Shown one piece after another: positions 22,891-33,860 of a stretch of DNA of 64,000 nucleotides (the first letter of the stretch is position 1; each line of letters starts with the position of its first letter). Source of the stretch: Bidens hawaiensis. Taxonomy: Eukaryota; Streptophyta; Magnoliopsida; Asterales; Asteraceae. The translations under genes were made by a program, and so were the position numbers. The notes under the pieces were generated by a model that was not told the DNA's origin, ran no database searches, and saw nothing but the letters and a program-made list of their open reading frames with translations. Location: assembly GCA_021521415.1 (NCBI GenBank), contig JAIQDT010003851.1:1-64000 (forward strand). Direction: 5' to 3'.

Positions 22891-23275
22891 TCTTCTGGGC
22901 CATGCTTGCGGAAACGAGAATAACATCCCCGCATAGCGGGAACGTCGAGAACTATATTGTTTGAAGCTCCAAGATGGAATTGGTGGTTTTAACATAATTG
23001 ATCACTATGTTCAAAACTACCAAAACCTCATGGAGAATCCACACAAGTGGGACTTAACGCTCCTGACTTGCGAGGAGGTTACAGACCTACCCGCATCATA
23101 CCCAAAGATCAAGCAGGAAAGTCGGGAATTTCTGCAAGTGACATTAGGACTTCCGCGGGAAGAATCCCCATGGAAAACCTTAAAACTAAACCCTTTTCAA
23201 AAACCCTTTGCTTAAGTCCAAAAGTTCACCTCACTTATTAAACATTCATGAGAAGAACATTGGACTGGGGGGACT
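22891..23275 (+). other. Pre-LTR segment and polypurine tract
   Basis: No gene is seen in 22891-23261; short frames lack features. The purine-rich GGACTGGGGGGACT at 23262-23275 directly precedes the 3' LTR and is the likely plus-strand primer. Confidence 0.75.
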
Positions 23276-23925
23276 TGAAGAGGTAGGTCCCAGCAGAGCC
23301 CAGTTGGACCCACATGACTCACCTTGAAGAGAGACGTCTGCGCAGAAAGATCTGACCAGAGATACGACAGCTCATTGACAACAGTATGGCGAGCAGCGTG
23401 CTCTTGTACTGTAGGTCACTATTAGCCGCTGCCTACTCACCAACTCCTGTCATACCACGTGCATAGCCTGCAGTTTGTGGAAAATGAATAGTACACAGCA
23501 GGCCTGGTCACTGTCGGCCGCTGCCTACCCACCAACTACCAGCATGGCACGTGCGTAGGCCACAGTTGGTAGAACAGGAATACTATTCAGCCGGCTACAC
23601 CTTCTTGGAAACCTACCTTCGGCTATAAATACTCCAAATGGTATGATCATCTCATCTTATCTGGTATCTTATATCTTATACCTGATATCTGCTCTAGCAA
23701 TCTCTTAATATACACTTATATTCAAGAGCAATCTAGTCTGATTCTCACGCTGGAGGTTGGTCACAAGGAGGTACCCCCCCCCCCCCTTCTCAGTGACGAG
23801 CTCACGGTGTCTGTTTTGCAGGTTATCAGAAGAACCATCTTTGCCGGGTCTAACCCCTCGTGGGAAACATCTATTTAACCCCCAGATTATCCGTAATCTG
23901 CCCGGGGTCATTTAGTGTTTCTTCA
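23276..23925 (+). repeat. 3' LTR of the Tat-type element, internally deleted
   Basis: 650 bp, TGAAGAGG to TTTCTTCA. It lacks the 332 bp corresponding to 15356-15687; the junction shares AAA on both sides, as in end-joining or template slippage. TATAAATA is at 23624-23631. Eight substitutions separate it from the 5' LTR over 644 shared bases (by-eye count, about 98.8% identity), indicating a young insertion. Confidence 0.9.
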
Positions 23926-23951
23926 GATGTATAACTGTATATATAGATAAA
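23926..23951. repeat. 26-bp target duplication (right copy)
   Basis: Exact copy of 15223-15248, starting at the first base after the 3' LTR. The host sequence then continues as GTTAATCC. Confidence 0.88.
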
Positions 23952-24855
23952 GTTAATCCAATTTGACCAAATTGAAGATTTTAGTTTAAAAAAAACATGT
24001 TTTAATTGTCACCGATTAATAAGGATGAACATATAATAAGACGTACTATTAGAATATGTCTAAATCAAAATGTATGGTTAAGACGTAAAATATATCATAT
24101 GACTATAATTTTGTGGATGAAATCAGTGTTTTAATATCAGTCTTGTAATAAAAAGGTCAGATTGTATTTGGTTGTTTTTTAAGGTGTTGAAATCTCAATG
24201 GTTTGAGAGTATTCAATTATGAATTTTTGCATGGTTTGCATTAAACGAGTCAAAAGAATATTGAAGTAGCAGGTCAAGAGGTCTCAGCTCATAAATCATA
24301 GCCCCTTTAAGAATTAATGAATTCTGATTGTTGTTGAATGCCAATTGAAGTATGATTAGTGATGAATTTGGTTGAAGGAATCAATATGTTGATTTAATAT
24401 GAACCCGCCATATCTTTATGATAAAATAAACTTCTTTTTTATTAATGGTATCATTGCACAGAATACCGGGCCTCTCATTTCATACTTGGATAATTTTAAG
24501 CACATTATAAAAGATTTGGGTTTACTAAAGAATTTGTAGCATAAACTTTCGGTACGTAAGTAGTTGAAGTTTTTTAAAACCCCACACAAATCAGTTAATG
24601 CTTCGATATGAATCCAACTCTCAACTCTGCATTAGAAATCATGTAACTGAAATATGCGCAAGGAGGTCACGAAATATTTATAAACGTTCCTTTTTTCGTA
24701 AAGCCTTTTCAAACATATTACAAGTGCAAACTCCATCTTGTAAATATGTTCCAATCTGGACATAAGCAAAAGCTGGAACATTTACTTTACCTTTTTTTAT
24801 TTACTTTTACCAAAACCATCTTGTAACATTAATTGTTTAAAAATTTCTATCATAT
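23952..24855. other. AT-rich intergenic DNA, no gene seen
   Basis: No coding, RNA or repeat feature that I can support. Confidence 0.55.
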
Positions 24856-24864
24856 TATCAATAA

Positions 24865-25312
24865 GAGTAAACTGTGATTTTCGTTCATTTGGTTTGTTCA
24901 GATATGCGGTTTTAGTTCAATAGTTTCAAATTTGCGATTTTCGTTCTTGTGGTTTCATTTCACTTGCAATTAAACCCGGATTTACTAATCCTATTAAGTA
25001 TGGTCGTTAAACCCATCAACGTGCCCTCACGTGAGGACAACTTTGTCCCTTTTCTCCCCAAATAAACCCCAATCCTAATTCGAAAGTCCCCTCACGTGAG
25101 AGGCAGGGGTGTATTTGGGGGGAAAAAAGACAAAACAGCCCTCACGTGAAGAGCACGCTGATGGGTTTAACGACCAGACTTAACGAGATTAGTAAACCCG
25201 GGTTTAATTGCAAGTGAAATAAAACCACAAGGACGAAAACCGCAAATTTGAAACTATTAGACTAAAATCACAGATATTGACAAACCACATGGACGAAAAC
25301 CGCAGTTCACTC
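24865..25312. mobile_element. Small MULE-like element with perfect 9-bp target duplication
   Basis: 448 bp with inverted ends (GAGTAAACTG at 24865; CAGTTCACTC at 25303-25312) and arms of roughly 200 bp. The flanks TATCAATAA at 24856-24864 and 25313-25321 are identical, the 9-bp size typical of Mutator-like transposition. The arms and centre carry three CACGTG palindromes, the first within CCTCACGTGAGG (25025-25036). Non-coding; must be moved by a transposase supplied elsewhere. Confidence 0.9.
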
Positions 25313-25649
25313 TATCAATAACTATAAGTCTATCTTGCACAACCAAGTAAATAATCTACGCAACACATCAATTATGGAAAAATGATGTCACAAATTGTTT
25401 TATGTTTTAAGAGTTAAGTTCCATTTTAGCACCTGTGGTTTGTTCAGTTACGCAACTTTAATACCGTTTTTAAATTTATTGCAAATAGCTACTTCATGTT
25501 TCTAAAAGGATAAACTGATAATTTCCTTAAATTATTAGAAATTAATAAGTTATAGAAAGTTAAATGACTAACTTAGTAAATAATAGTTTTAGATACAAAT
25601 AAAGTTGAAGGACCTTTGTGTAAAATTTATTAAAACTTGAATTTATCAA

Positions 25650-26176
25650 GTCTTATGTTATTGTCTTCCCAACCAATAAGTATGACCACGCTCAAATTTC
25701 CGGCGAGCTTTTAATCGCAACAATAGAGATACATTTCAAAAGGTTGTCACCGTCGGTTACTGTCCAACACCCCTGTCTTCATCCGGCAACACGGAAAGCA
25801 ATCAGCAACTTGATTTCAGAACTTTTGCATCCGATTTAGATGGTGGTGGCCTGATTTCGTGGCGGAACCCTAGAGTTGCAGATTTTCGAGATGAGGGTTC
25901 TTTCCAGCGCTGTTGAAAAAGCTTGTGACTCATTTTTTGGAAGTCGTTTTATACAATCCACAATTCAGCCGTACTTGTGAAGATCGATTGTTAGCCAATG
26001 ATGAAATTGAGAAGAAATTGTTGGAGATTGAGTTGGCGGGTGGGTGGCGGTTAAGAGAACGGAGGGTGAAGCGACGATGTTTTGGAATAGGTTGGCGAAT
26101 TTTCCGTTGTGGTATTGGGAGAGGACTAGGGTTTTGAGCGGGGTGTGTTGGGCTTTCCGACGGAGAGACAGTGCTG
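25650..26176 (+). pseudogene. Possible captured host-gene fragment inside the MULE
   Basis: Within the element a GC-richer stretch has short gene-like frames: MRVLSSAVEKACDSFFGSRF from 25892 (stop after 29 codons) and, in a later frame, FWNRLANFPLWYWERTRVLS near 26080-26140. I do not recognise the parent gene. The contrast with the AT-rich arms and the position between TIRs fit a Pack-MULE that acquired exon pieces. No continuous reading frame remains. Confidence 0.4.
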
Positions 26177-26181
26177 GGTTA

Positions 26182-27005
26182 TGTAACATCAGGTAAATTT
26201 CGGGCCAAAAATGTCAAATTTCCAAAGTATAGGGACCAATTCTGCCATTTTCCAAACTCCATGAACTAAAATGTAAAATATGTCATTTTAACCTATCGCG
26301 CTACGCGACAGGGTCAAGATAGACACCCATCGCGTACCGCGATGGGGTATCTGACACAGCGTGACACGTGGCACACGGTGGCAGCGTCTGCTGCCACGTG
26401 TCACCACATGTTGACACGTGTGGCGGCGCCTGCCACATGTCGACACGTGACAGGTTTACGCGCTGACTCGGCAACCCTATATCGCGATACGCGATAGGGA
26501 ACCCAGGGAGCCCATCGCGTACCGCGATGGGGTCCGATTTCAGCCTATAAATAGGCAGCTCCGGGTTTGATCCAAGCACACCTCAAAACACACACATTAC
26601 TCTCTCTCTAGCTTCTCTCACTACCTCGTAAAGCGTGCCATCGATCCACCTTGATAAACGTGCCCCGAAACCTCGTTTTCCGTACCCGTTACCTCGATTT
26701 CCGTGCCATCCCGAACAAGAAAGAAGTGCTGCCCAACGACCCGGTGATTTCCTCGAAATACGTGCCAAGAGTGTCGGTGTCTCTAAAAGCGTGCCAAGTG
26801 GAGGGAAGGAGTTTTACAAAGAAAAGAGTATCGATTGAGCGGCGTCGAAGTGCTGCCCAAGTGTCTAGGGTGTTGCCAAGCCAAGCAAGGTAGGCATAAT
26901 GTTCGATCAAAATAATAATAAAATATTATAACGGCTTAATACCCAAGTCGAAGTTATTCTCGATAAACAAAGAAAGATATAACAAAGAAAATAAAGAAAA
27001 GAAAG

Positions 27006-27047
<42 letters not shown>

Positions 27048-28093
27048 TTCTTTGTTATGAAATATATTATTTAAGTATAATGAGTATACTTAAATAATAA
27101 TAAAGAAAGAATATGTTTCTTAATGAAGAAGAAACGTCGGGTTTTATAAACTAAAGGTTTATCAAATATTACTTTTCAACTAATGGTTTTAAAGTAAAAT
27201 AATGAACTAAAGGTTCATCGAGATAAATAAGACTAGAGGTCTTAAAGCCGGATCGTGTATCCGACTAATGAATGTTATACTCATACTATAGGTGCGAGAT
27301 AGCGAAGGAAAGACTAACGGACGGTGTTGGAAGCCGATCCCATTGAAAGGTGAATACGCCCCACTTTTTATAAACTTGTTTTCAAACAAACAAACGTGTT
27401 ATGTGTAAAACTTTACATGATGCTTCGTGTCTCTAAAACCATTGTAAATAAGAGTATAAACCTAGCCCTCAGGATGTGGTATACGTTTGTCTGGATCCTT
27501 ACATATGGGGTATGCGGTGGGCACATCGCACCACGCCTGGTCACGACCTCCAGCCACGATGGGCCGGACCAAAGTATGTCCGAGTGAGAATGACCTTGTG
27601 TATATTTATGGTACCTAAGTATGTCGAAACGTTGCGGTGTTTTGCTGAGGTGACCTAGTGTAGAGACTAGAGTTTATAATGATTGTTTAAACTTGATTAT
27701 TCCTAAGCCAAGATGGGCCGAGGCTTACGTGGTCTCAAGGGGTAATTAAGTAAAGAAAATATTTTAGCGTTAGCATATTCACCAGCATTTGTTGCAGACG
27801 TATTTTATTAACATTTTGCAGGTAATCAGGAATAGAGCTTGCAAGAAGAAGAAGCTCAAGTATCCGATGGCTCGGATAAATTTGTTTAAATATTAAAATA
27901 TGTTGGTTTTGTAAAACTTATAAACAAGTAAACTTAAAACGAGACTGTCGTCTCGTTCTTTTGTAATGTAAATATTTATAAATCGATCCTTTGTTTTTAT
28001 AAAGACTTCCGCATTAACCAGCAACTCTGATTTATTTACAAATATGGTACCAACTATGGTTCACACTCCTAGGCCTAGAATGGGGGTGTGACA
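26182..28093 (+). repeat. Solo LTR (Ty3-like) with 5-bp target duplication
   Basis: 1912 bp, starting TGTAACATC and ending GGTGTGACA, flanked by GGTTA at 26177-26181 and 28094-28098. No internal retrotransposon sequence lies between, so unequal recombination between the two LTRs probably removed it. TATAAATA at 26546-26553 gives the promoter on the plus strand. The U3 before it contains four CACGTG palindromes (26365, 26395, 26415, 26444) and four palindromes of the ATCGCG-nn-CGCGAT kind between about 26295 and 26530. (AT)n at 27008-27042. Frames inside it, including 26583-26910, are not genes. Confidence 0.88.
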
Positions 28094-28819
28094 GGTTAAG
28101 TTGAGAGGAATCTCGCCGGTAGGAGTGAAGTTTTATTCCTTTTTTTAGCTTATATAAAGAGGAATAGTTTAAAAGAAAAAAGGAAATAGATAAAACAATG
28201 TAAATTACCAGTTTACCCTGACTTAACGGACAAAAATAGACGAGGTTAGAAAACGGTACTAAAATGGCAAGTTTTAGAAACATGAAGTAGCCATTTGGAA
28301 TAAATTCAAAAACAGTACTAAAGTTGCGTAATTGAACAAACCACATGTACTAAAATGGTACTTAACTCATGTTTTAATTATGCAATACGGCGGTATTATT
28401 CAACGCGTTAACAAACAATAAAGATAAAAGTTTGTTTTCTAATTTGAAAGTTATACGTAAACTAACATTTGGAAATCGGGTAAATCGTATGGGCCGATCA
28501 AACATTACAAGTTAAATTCACATTGTTTCCTATATATGTTATCAAATCTAAAAGTAAATCATTTTTAGTCTTTCCACATTTTAAGATAATCACGTCTAAA
28601 AATAGTGCGACTTACATGTACATAACGTAGTTGGGTAGTTCTTTGGATGATATGCATAAAGCATGGGTTTTCGAATCGGTCGAATGACAAATCCTCTTGA
28701 ATAACGAATTTTGTCAATGCATCTCTAACCGCGGTTATAAGTCATAATTCCAATCCTGTCATGCGCCCTGGACCATGAAATTGGGATGCGATAGGTTAGA
28801 TAAACAAATCCTAGAACAT

Positions 28820-29466
28820 GCTCTGATACCACTTGTCTTGATCAATCAAGATGGTTCTCACACACTCAATTAAATTAATGCGACAGAATTAACCTAATTA
28901 GTTACCGTTTAACTAAATACTAAGAAAATGAACGATAAACACGATCAAATAATAATGAAGACACATAATCACTTTAAAACTCCCATTGTATTTCAAAGGT
29001 ATCATCAATCTTTGAGATGAATATAACAAGATTGTTAGTTATAACTTACAAAACAATGAACTACATATAGAGAAGAAACACACCAATATCTCCTTAGCGG
29101 TTTTGCGAGTAATCTCTCCAAAATATTCGTCTTTTCTAGTTATAGTCACAAATCTCATATAGTTAGTTACGAATTTATAGGTACAAATTATCATAATTGT
29201 GATTGACCAGATGTTTGTCTTAGAATGGATACTTGACTTCGTTGGGAGCTTCTAAATTCAGTGTGAACATGTTGCTAAGTAACAATAATTTTCACTCGGT
29301 ATTGATAGGCCCGAGTCTTCTATATCTTCTATATGGTAAATTTGTTCTATGTATCAACTTTTTCTTTCAGTAGCAAGCTCGACCATCGGTTTAAATCAAC
29401 ACTTCTCTTCTTCGGTAGCTGCAATACTTATGTGTTTTGTGAGGACCGGTCCTTATGATCTCAACA
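28820..29466 (-). repeat. Ty1-copia 5' LTR with adjacent initiator-Met-type primer site
   Basis: Minus strand: an LTR beginning TGTTGAGATC at 29466 and ending GATCAAGACA at 28834, followed two bases later by TGGTATCAGAGC (28831-28820), the classic copia PBS matching initiator tRNA-Met. No gag or pol coding follows down to the MULE end at 28368, so the internal region is deleted. Confidence 0.7.
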
Positions 29467-29891
29467 GATGGAACTTTCTAATCAAAAACTAAAATGGCAA
29501 ATTGAGGCTACATAGCTATGACCTCAAAAGCATTCATGTAAACTATGTTAGTAGGGAATCTATGGTGATTTGGGTGAATATGAATGTGTGTTACTATGTT
29601 ATATTATGCATATTGGGACAATGGTTTAAACTTTAATTATGAATGATTGATCCCTGTTGTTAATAATGACGTTTATGCAACTTGCAATGTTACTTGTTTG
29701 TTAAAGATGATTACGATTATATATCTCATACATATCCATAAACTTAATGAATCATTTTAAATCACAATACTCACAAAACTCAAGTAGTGTAATTACATGT
29801 TCAGCAAAGTCCACAGAGAAGAAAAAATTGTGTCAACAAGCTTGGGTAAAGGGTTAAACACATAACATAAAAATATTGTGAATATCATATT

Positions 29892-32800
29892 TCACTTCTT
29901 CTTGAAATCCTCATATTTCACTTGCTTTTGATGAAGGGAGATTTCCGGCTGGTGGACCTTGACAATGGGAGGAGAAGCTTCAAGCTAAAAGCAAAGACAA
30001 AACGGGAAAATCACAAGTTTGGATTTGAGAAAAAGGGGTAAAAGGAAAACATAGAAGAGACACTAACCTCGTACAACCTTTCTTGAGCCACCTTCAAGGT
30101 GGAACATGTAACTTCAAGATCGGCTACTTTTTTGCGAGCAATCGAAAGATCCGCCGTCTACTGTGCAACCTGATCTTTAGAAGCTTTCAAATCTGCCTCC
30201 AAGCATGACACCTCAAGATTTTTCTCTTCAGTAAGAACAACTCTCTTCCTCAATTCCAAAATTTCCCTCCCATATTTCTTTAAAGATCGCTTCAAACTGG
30301 CAATCTCCTCCTGATTTTCATGAAAGAGACGATTACCATCGATCACCGCTTGACTGGTAGCAGCCCCAGGGCTAGGGCATGGTACAGATAGGTCCCAAAC
30401 TCACTCACAAGAGAATCAGCATTCAACGATTGAATATGGTCATAATCCACGGGAGGAAGAACCTTAGTTAAAAAAATCATGAGCCTATTGAGGGGTGTTG
30501 ATAGAGGCCCCCACACTCAACTTCCACTTAGGAACAAAGATATCACTTGAGGAAGATCCCCCAGAGATAGGAACAAAAGAGTCACCTGAGGGGTTACTGA
30601 TAGTTGGTTAATTTGTATATAATTAAGTTCGTTTATTTATTAGTTTTAACTGTTTATTGTGGGAACTTCGATACTTCATACGTGTTTATTGTATTTTAGA
30701 TCATAGACGTTAAAGTACCTAATTTGGACCTGTACGAGCACGAGATGAAGACCCGATATGATGTGTGATAGTGTATGATCAAAACTGGAGGATCTGGGTA
30801 AAAGTTGGTTTAGCATATCATTTGTTGAAATCAGAGTATCTTATGCTATGTAGAGAAGCAACGCACATCAGGAAGTTTTAAAGTATGGTTTGCTGAATTA
30901 GAGTATCATACTCTAAAGTTAGAGTACCATTTGTTGAGCCAGAGTACCATTTGATGAAGCTAGAGTATCATATGCTGGACCAAAGTAAAACTACGGGAGT
31001 CGCTATTTTAAAACCCTATATAAGTATAATGTTAGGGTTTCATTAGGGACTTCTGGATGGCAGTTACCAGAGCTACAAGAGGGCGATTCCACCATTCCGA
31101 TTCATACCGAGATCACATACATGTTCCATATCATCATAATTGAAGATTCCATGATGCCGATGCTCGGCTAACTTCTCCGAATCATACCCGGGATGTAAAG
31201 TTTGTATTATTTTCAGTTTTCTCATGTAACTAAGAACGTTTATGTATAATTGTTTATGGTTAATCTATGATTATTGATGTTTAGTATTTCCGTGTGTTCA
31301 ATCGGTTTAGGTTTACGTTGATCTGAACGATTGGTTAACAGTTGCTATAATAATTGATCATAGGACTGCTTGATTAGGTTGAATACGATAAAACATATGA
31401 TTGCCCTTAACTGAGTCATACTGGCAGGGACTGTTTGATAACCAGTGCCGTGTGTAAAGCGATTATTGATGTCTAAGGTTTTGTCTAGTTGATCAGTCTG
31501 TAGTTAACCGTTAATGATTAATCTGTTCGATTTCATGAGATTACTGTAAGTTACTTACTTGAAGTCCCGGGTGTGATTTGCTTTTATTAATTGATTGAAA
31601 CTTGTTCACTTGTTCGTTGCTTAATTCTAAACTAAAACTAATTGCTTGTGTGATCAGCACTAAAATCTGCTACTTCATAATATTATAAATCTGTTACACG
31701 ATTACATTGACCACATACTCCTGGTGGATACGATACCTTATTTACCCTATCTACTTAGGTTATCTAGGTTTTTGCATGACTCGAACGACAGTCATCAGTT
31801 ACTCGGTACCTCGGGTTTCTTGACTTTAGGGTTGGCTTTCGCGTCCTTGGAAGAAGTAAACCCATGAATCCCTCCTGTAGGGGGAAATTACCGGAAAAGT
31901 AAACTCGGAATCGAAATCCACAATCTCTTGAGAAAAATTGGGCGAAGGCGAGGAGGCAGTTGTTTTGCCGAGTTACGGACGTTTTGAATTCCTCATCCTA
32001 TTCTTCAAAGAAGCATCAAAAATGTCATAATGGGGTTCTTACGTTTGGGAGTATCATCGACATCAACCCGAGTAGAAGAACCAGGAGCCACCAAATCCGA
32101 AGAGGCATAAGTCACGGGATCACTCACATCATTACCAACTGTAAAAGAAACGGGAAGCTTGACAAATTCGGCAGTTTTCATAGAGCCTTTCTAAAGGATC
32201 TCCATCGAACTCAATTCTGCAAAATATAATTTCAAGCATTAATTCTTGAGAACACACAACCAAATTAAGTAAAAAATTGTTCAATAAAGAACGAACTCGG
32301 CCACCCTTGAACATAGCTGGACGAGTTGATGGGTCATGCCATATTTGGCTCAACCCTGCCAAATACAATAAAGGATCAGGGTAGGTAATAGCCTCCGTTT
32401 TATTCTCAACAAACAGTTTAACCCATCTTGGCTCGTGGATGGACCAGGTGCAGGATCACTAATTTTAGACGACAGAAGACGGCGGCGAGTGAGGCCGGGA
32501 GCAAAAGACGGTGATACAAAAAAGAAGTTGTCTTTCCACTCTTGCAGATAGAAACCAATGGGCATTTTTGAACAACAAGACATATGGTTTTCCCCTAAGC
32601 GGCGCTCGAAAGTAAACCAATTTCTATCGGATTTTAAACGGTAAAATCATCTGAATAATGGCACCGTGGCGAAACCCCCCAAAGCCATGTAGGCAACTTC
32701 AAAGTGGGTCACCCGTAGAAAGCCTAGTGGGTGAACTTGAGAGAAGCACAATCGATGGTACTTCAACAAAGCTATATGAAAATCGGTCAAAAGATATCGA

Positions 32801-32980
32801 ATGTTGGCACACTCGAGGTGTTTAGTGTACAATGCTATAGAACCCGAACGGTTGATGGCCGTATCATCAGGCCAGAAAGTGTTGGTGACAAAGACAAAGG
32901 AATTTGGTATTTTGAACATAAAGATAGCATTTCCCTTGAGTAAGAGTGGAGGTTATGGAAGCTAAACCTTCTCGACTCAT
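29892..32980 (-). pseudogene. Second, decayed Tat-type antisense gene, split by a solo LTR
   Basis: Minus strand, from ATG 32980 (MSREGLAS). A frameshifted second part reads KHLECANIRYLLTDFHIALL and HPLGFLRVTHFEVAYMALGG, the same gypsy-type domain as in the element at 22138 but clearly divergent. Then come KMPIGFYLQEWKDNFFFVS and, beyond the solo LTR, SSSSDIFVPKWKLSVGASIN (compare VYVPRWNIRRG in the first copy), and a coiled coil at 30346-30158 (ILELRKRVVLTEEKNLEVS). A final exon ends near 29892. Several stops and shifts make it dead. Its orientation relative to the LTR at 33366 matches the first element, so this is the 3' part of an older Tat copy. Confidence 0.7.
30598..31797 (+). repeat. 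Solo LTR with 5-bp target duplication GTTAC
   Basis: Exactly 1200 bp, TGATAG...CATCA, with GTTAC at 30593-30597 and 31798-31802. TATATAA at 31017-31023 sets the plus orientation. Upstream of the TATA, a word close to AGAGTATCATATG is repeated about five times between 30825 and 30985, an arrangement typical of LTR enhancers. It splits the antisense pseudogene, whose reading frame resumes across the insertion site once the LTR is ignored. Confidence 0.85.
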
Positions 32981-33317
32981 GGTTAAGAAGACGAGAGATG
33001 ATTAACACTAACCTGATGTGAAAGACGGCGAAGAAAAGGATCCGGGAAGGAGGTGAACAATCGCTGCATAATAAAGGAAATGAAGAGAGAAATAAGGGAA
33101 GGTGAAAAGTAAATTGAGATAAGATGGGTGGCAGGATATATGATGATGGCGTAGGGGAGCGTGTAAATTCAATTTACACCACAAATTCTTACCACCAAGA
33201 TAATGGTCCAGCACTTGGGCTTGGGGCCAAACCAGAATGTGAAGGAAGGTATATTGGGCTGACCAGTGAAAAGCGTCATCATCAATTGGGCTAAAATGGA
33301 AGCTCATGAATGAATTA

Positions 33318-33357
33318 AGTCTATTATCCTTGTCATAAATAACAAGGATAATAGACT
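33318..33357. repeat. Perfect hairpin, 16-bp arms
   Basis: AGTCTATTATCCTTGT (33318-33333), an 8-base loop, and the exact complement at 33342-33357. It sits 8 bp before the LTR start at 33366, partly overlapping the polypurine region. Confidence 0.85.
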
Positions 33358-33365
33358 AAGGGACT

Positions 33366-33860
33366 TGAAGAGCCTACCTAGGAATTGAGCAATTTGAGGT
33401 GGTTCACAGCCCATTAAGTGAAGAGCATGTTATCAGCCCAAGAAAGAAAGCCCAATAGTAAAAAAGCAAGAGGATAATAAGATAAGAGACCAAGTCAAAG
33501 GGGATCAGAAGTTATTGTGTATCTGACTTGGGGGAGGGCCTAAGACACGCATGCTCCAGGAGACGAGATAGGATCCAGCGTATAAAATGAGACAAGTTGA
33601 AGCTCCGACGGGGAATGGAAGAAACCAAGGGAAAAAGATTTAGTCAAATGTCCAAAGGATTAAAAGGACCCTCCTGGACCCTATATATAGAAATGTAATG
33701 TATTTGTACTGGATTCATTCACATTCCTGTTACTAAAACTCTAACAGGAATAATAATATCTAGTTCTTTAAGTTCTTATAAGTACTTGCTTGATCATTGT
33801 TCTTCCTAAAGGCACTAATGAAACTCTCTTATAATCACGTCCAATTCACTTAGGGTTCCA
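33366..33860 (+). repeat. 3' LTR of the older Tat-type element
   Basis: Starts TGAAGAGCC after a purine-rich AAGGGACT, just as the LTRs at 15283 and 23276 start TGAAGAGG. It contains CTATATATAG near 33684 and probably ends TTAGGGTTCCA at 33860. The end and the TSD cannot be verified because the partner LTR is not present. Confidence 0.6.

Larger units (their letters stand above)
15283..23925 (+). mobile_element. Young pol-less Tat-type Ty3 retrotransposon with antisense gene
   Basis: The element is about 8.6 kb. Order: 5' LTR (15283-16258), PBS, gag ORF (16321-17736), tandem repeats (about 17990-18830), antisense five-exon gene (22138 to 19001), second tandem array (about 22600-22890), polypurine tract, 3' LTR (23276-23925). 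Both LTRs begin TGAAGAGG and end TTTCTTCA. No protease, RT, RNase H or integrase motif occurs between gag and the 3' LTR, so it must borrow pol from a partner. Known related facts: Tat-lineage elements often carry an extra antisense ORF near the 3' LTR, and LTR elements reduced to gag have been described as TR-GAG. Combination of the two in one young copy is the notable point. Lineage assignment is from gag and the antisense domain. Confidence 0.85.
25411..28368. mobile_element. MULE-like element with captured gene-like DNA and a nested solo LTR
   Basis: The left end begins GAGTTAAGTTCCATTTTAGC at 25411; the right end is its inverted copy at 28368. The flanks ATGTTTTAA at 25402-25410 and 28369-28377 are identical 9-mers. 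Removing the solo LTR at 26182-28093 with one target copy leaves an original element of about 1.04 kb. Its interior (about 25650-26176) is GC-richer and gene-like. The ends belong to the same broad family as the elements at 773 and 24865, sharing the GAGT start and a GTGGTTTG core. Confidence 0.9.

Noticed and set aside
26583..26910. Overlapping frames of 60-80 codons on both strands
   Set aside because: They fall in the R/U5 part of the solo LTR just after its TATA box; no recognisable domain.
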